A stretch of 64,000 bases of DNA from Planctomycetaceae bacterium. Its GTDB lineage: Bacteria > Planctomycetota > Planctomycetia > Planctomycetales > Planctomycetaceae. Under the pieces are notes generated by a model. That model did no database searches. It had not been told where the DNA came from and saw only the letters and a list, made by a program, of their open reading frames with translations. The stretch lies in contig JAHBXV010000004.1 in the NCBI GenBank assembly GCA_019636285.1, positions 1 through 64,000 on the forward strand. Reading direction: 5' to 3'. Position numbers and translations under genes: made by a program. Positions 63,173 to 64,000 of this stretch are shown piece after piece (within the stretch, counting starts at the first letter, position 1; each line of letters starts with the position of its first letter).

Positions 63173-63919
63173 ATGAGTTTGAAGGATCGCGTGGCATTGG
63201 TGACGGGTGGCGGTTCGGGCATTGGACTGGCCACGGTACGGCTGCTGGCCGAGAACGGCGTGCATCTGGCGATTGGCAATCGGAATGTCGAACTGGGTGA
63301 AGCGGCCGCGGCCGAAGCGAAAAAGCTGGGCGTCGAAGCCGTTTTTCAGAAGACGGATGTCACGCAGCCGGCCGATGTCGAAGCGTTGGTGCAACTGGCC
63401 GTCAAGAAATTCGGCAGGCTCGGACTCGCGGTGAATAACGCGGGTGTCGAAGGTCCGTCGGTTCCGCTGCACGAGCATCCGATCGACGTAGCGCGGCATA
63501 TCATGGATGTGAATGTCCATGGCGTGTTTTTGGCGATGAAGTACGAGATTCCGCTGATGCAGCGAGCGGGCGGCGGCTCGATCGTCAACACTTCGTCGAT
63601 TCTGGGCGTGAAAGCCGTTCCCAATTTTTCGATCTACAACGCCAGCAAGCACGCGGTGATCGGGCTGACCCGTTCAGCGGCGCTGGAGTACGCAGCAGAC
63701 AAGATCCGCATCAATGCGGTCGCGCCGGGGCCGATCGAGACTCCCATGTTGAACAACATCACCGGTGGAAATCCGCATGAGTTCGGCAACCTGACGCCCA
63801 TGCGGCGGATTGGGACGCCCGAGGAAATCGCGGCGGGCATTGTGTGGCTGCTATCCGATGCGTCGTCGTTCATGACCGGCGGGATTCTCAACATTGATGG
63901 CGGAATGGTGGCGGGCTGA
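63173..63919 (+). CDS. Short-chain dehydrogenase/reductase
   Basis: A 248-residue classical SDR. The cofactor motif is VTGGGSGIGLATVRLL, followed by NNAG in AVNNAGVEG, the catalytic Ser in VNTSSILGV, YxxxK in IYNASKHAV, and AVAPGPIETPM. ATG 63173 follows AAAGAAGGA; an earlier in-frame ATG would add an implausible extension. Substrate unknown. Likely regulated by the upstream MarR protein. Confidence 0.92.
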   Translation: MSLKDRVALVTGGGSGIGLATVRLLAENGVHLAIGNRNVELGEAAAAEAKKLGVEAVFQKTDVTQPADVEALVQLAVKKFGRLGLAVNNAGVEGPSVPLHEHPIDVARHIMDVNVHGVFLAMKYEIPLMQRAGGGSIVNTSSILGVKAVPNFSIYNASKHAVIGLTRSAALEYAADKIRINAVAPGPIETPMLNNITGGNPHEFGNLTPMRRIGTPEEIAAGIVWLLSDASSFMTGGILNIDGGMVAG

Positions 63920-63969
63920 TTCGTGGCGAGGTCACGAATTGAGTCTCGTCGAACAAAGACCGGGATGAG

Positions 63970-64000
63970 CGGGCCGAGCCTGATCGTGAGGTTCGGCCCG
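63970..64000 (+). terminator. Terminator hairpin at right edge, cut by window end
   Basis: CGGGCCGA (63970-63977) and TCGGCCCG (63993-64000) form a perfect 8-bp stem around a 15-base loop that can pair further (CCT/AGG). Any T-run would lie beyond the window. Confidence 0.55.

Overview
The window is bacterial chromosome from a planctomycete, probably of the Planctomycetales type. Evidence is the density of planctomycete-specific families: three DUF1501 proteins with twin-arginine leaders, one DUF1549/DUF1553 protein, zinc-ribbon and HEAT-repeat proteins, and a very long disordered membrane protein. A formaldehyde-activating enzyme beside a methylene-H4MPT dehydrogenase is a tetrahydromethanopterin C1 signature known from planctomycetes and methylotrophs. 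Base composition is GC-rich, genes lie on both strands in short runs, and many starts are GTG or TTG. Assignments come from reading sequence and recalled family motifs; no database search was run.

Layout. 0-8.3 kb: end of hemE and hemG (haem synthesis), an orphan secretin-domain protein, a beta-lactamase-fold hydrolase, hisD, threonine aldolase, and an overlapping FlgM-like/Fur-family pair. 8.3-15 kb: a leftward run (ATP-grasp, enolase-superfamily enzyme, DUF1501, DUF2237) diverging from fae and mtdC. 14.9-28.9 kb: ECF sigma/anti-sigma pair, S41 protease, tsaD, a secreted metallopeptidase-like protein, a VWA protein whose 3' end has an A9 run and an open -1 frame, an Hpt protein, an LptF/G permease and a cyclophilin. 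29.0-29.5 kb: an ssrA (tmRNA) gene with promoter candidate and terminator.

From about 29.6 to 40.5 kb the content looks accessory: a DUF4832 protein, a split helical-repeat gene, an SGNH-like/TspO/broken CIA30 cluster, a hybrid histidine kinase, a nucleotidyltransferase, an SDR and a DinB-like protein. It is interspersed with three decayed copies of a Y1 (REP-associated) transposase and their palindromic repeats. 40.5-52.5 kb returns to core and planctomycete-typical genes: a membrane protein, a DUF1549-DUF1501 pair with two tandem fold-back units between them, tyrA, a PurS-like/purL fusion, a zinc-ribbon protein, a sugar-phosphate isomerase-like enzyme and a HEAT protein. 52.6-64 kb: a 1306-residue membrane protein with a roughly 600-residue disordered region, a membrane-fused spermidine synthase-like protein, DUF1501, DUF454, sat with terminator, and a MarR-SDR pair.

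No CRISPR array, rRNA, tRNA, replication origin or intact insertion sequence was seen. The points most worth following up are the A9/-1 frame continuation (21081-24958), the REP-transposase modules around 31-39 kb, the tandem fold-back units at 43604-43769, and the H4MPT-linked divergent locus at 11.9-14.8 kb.
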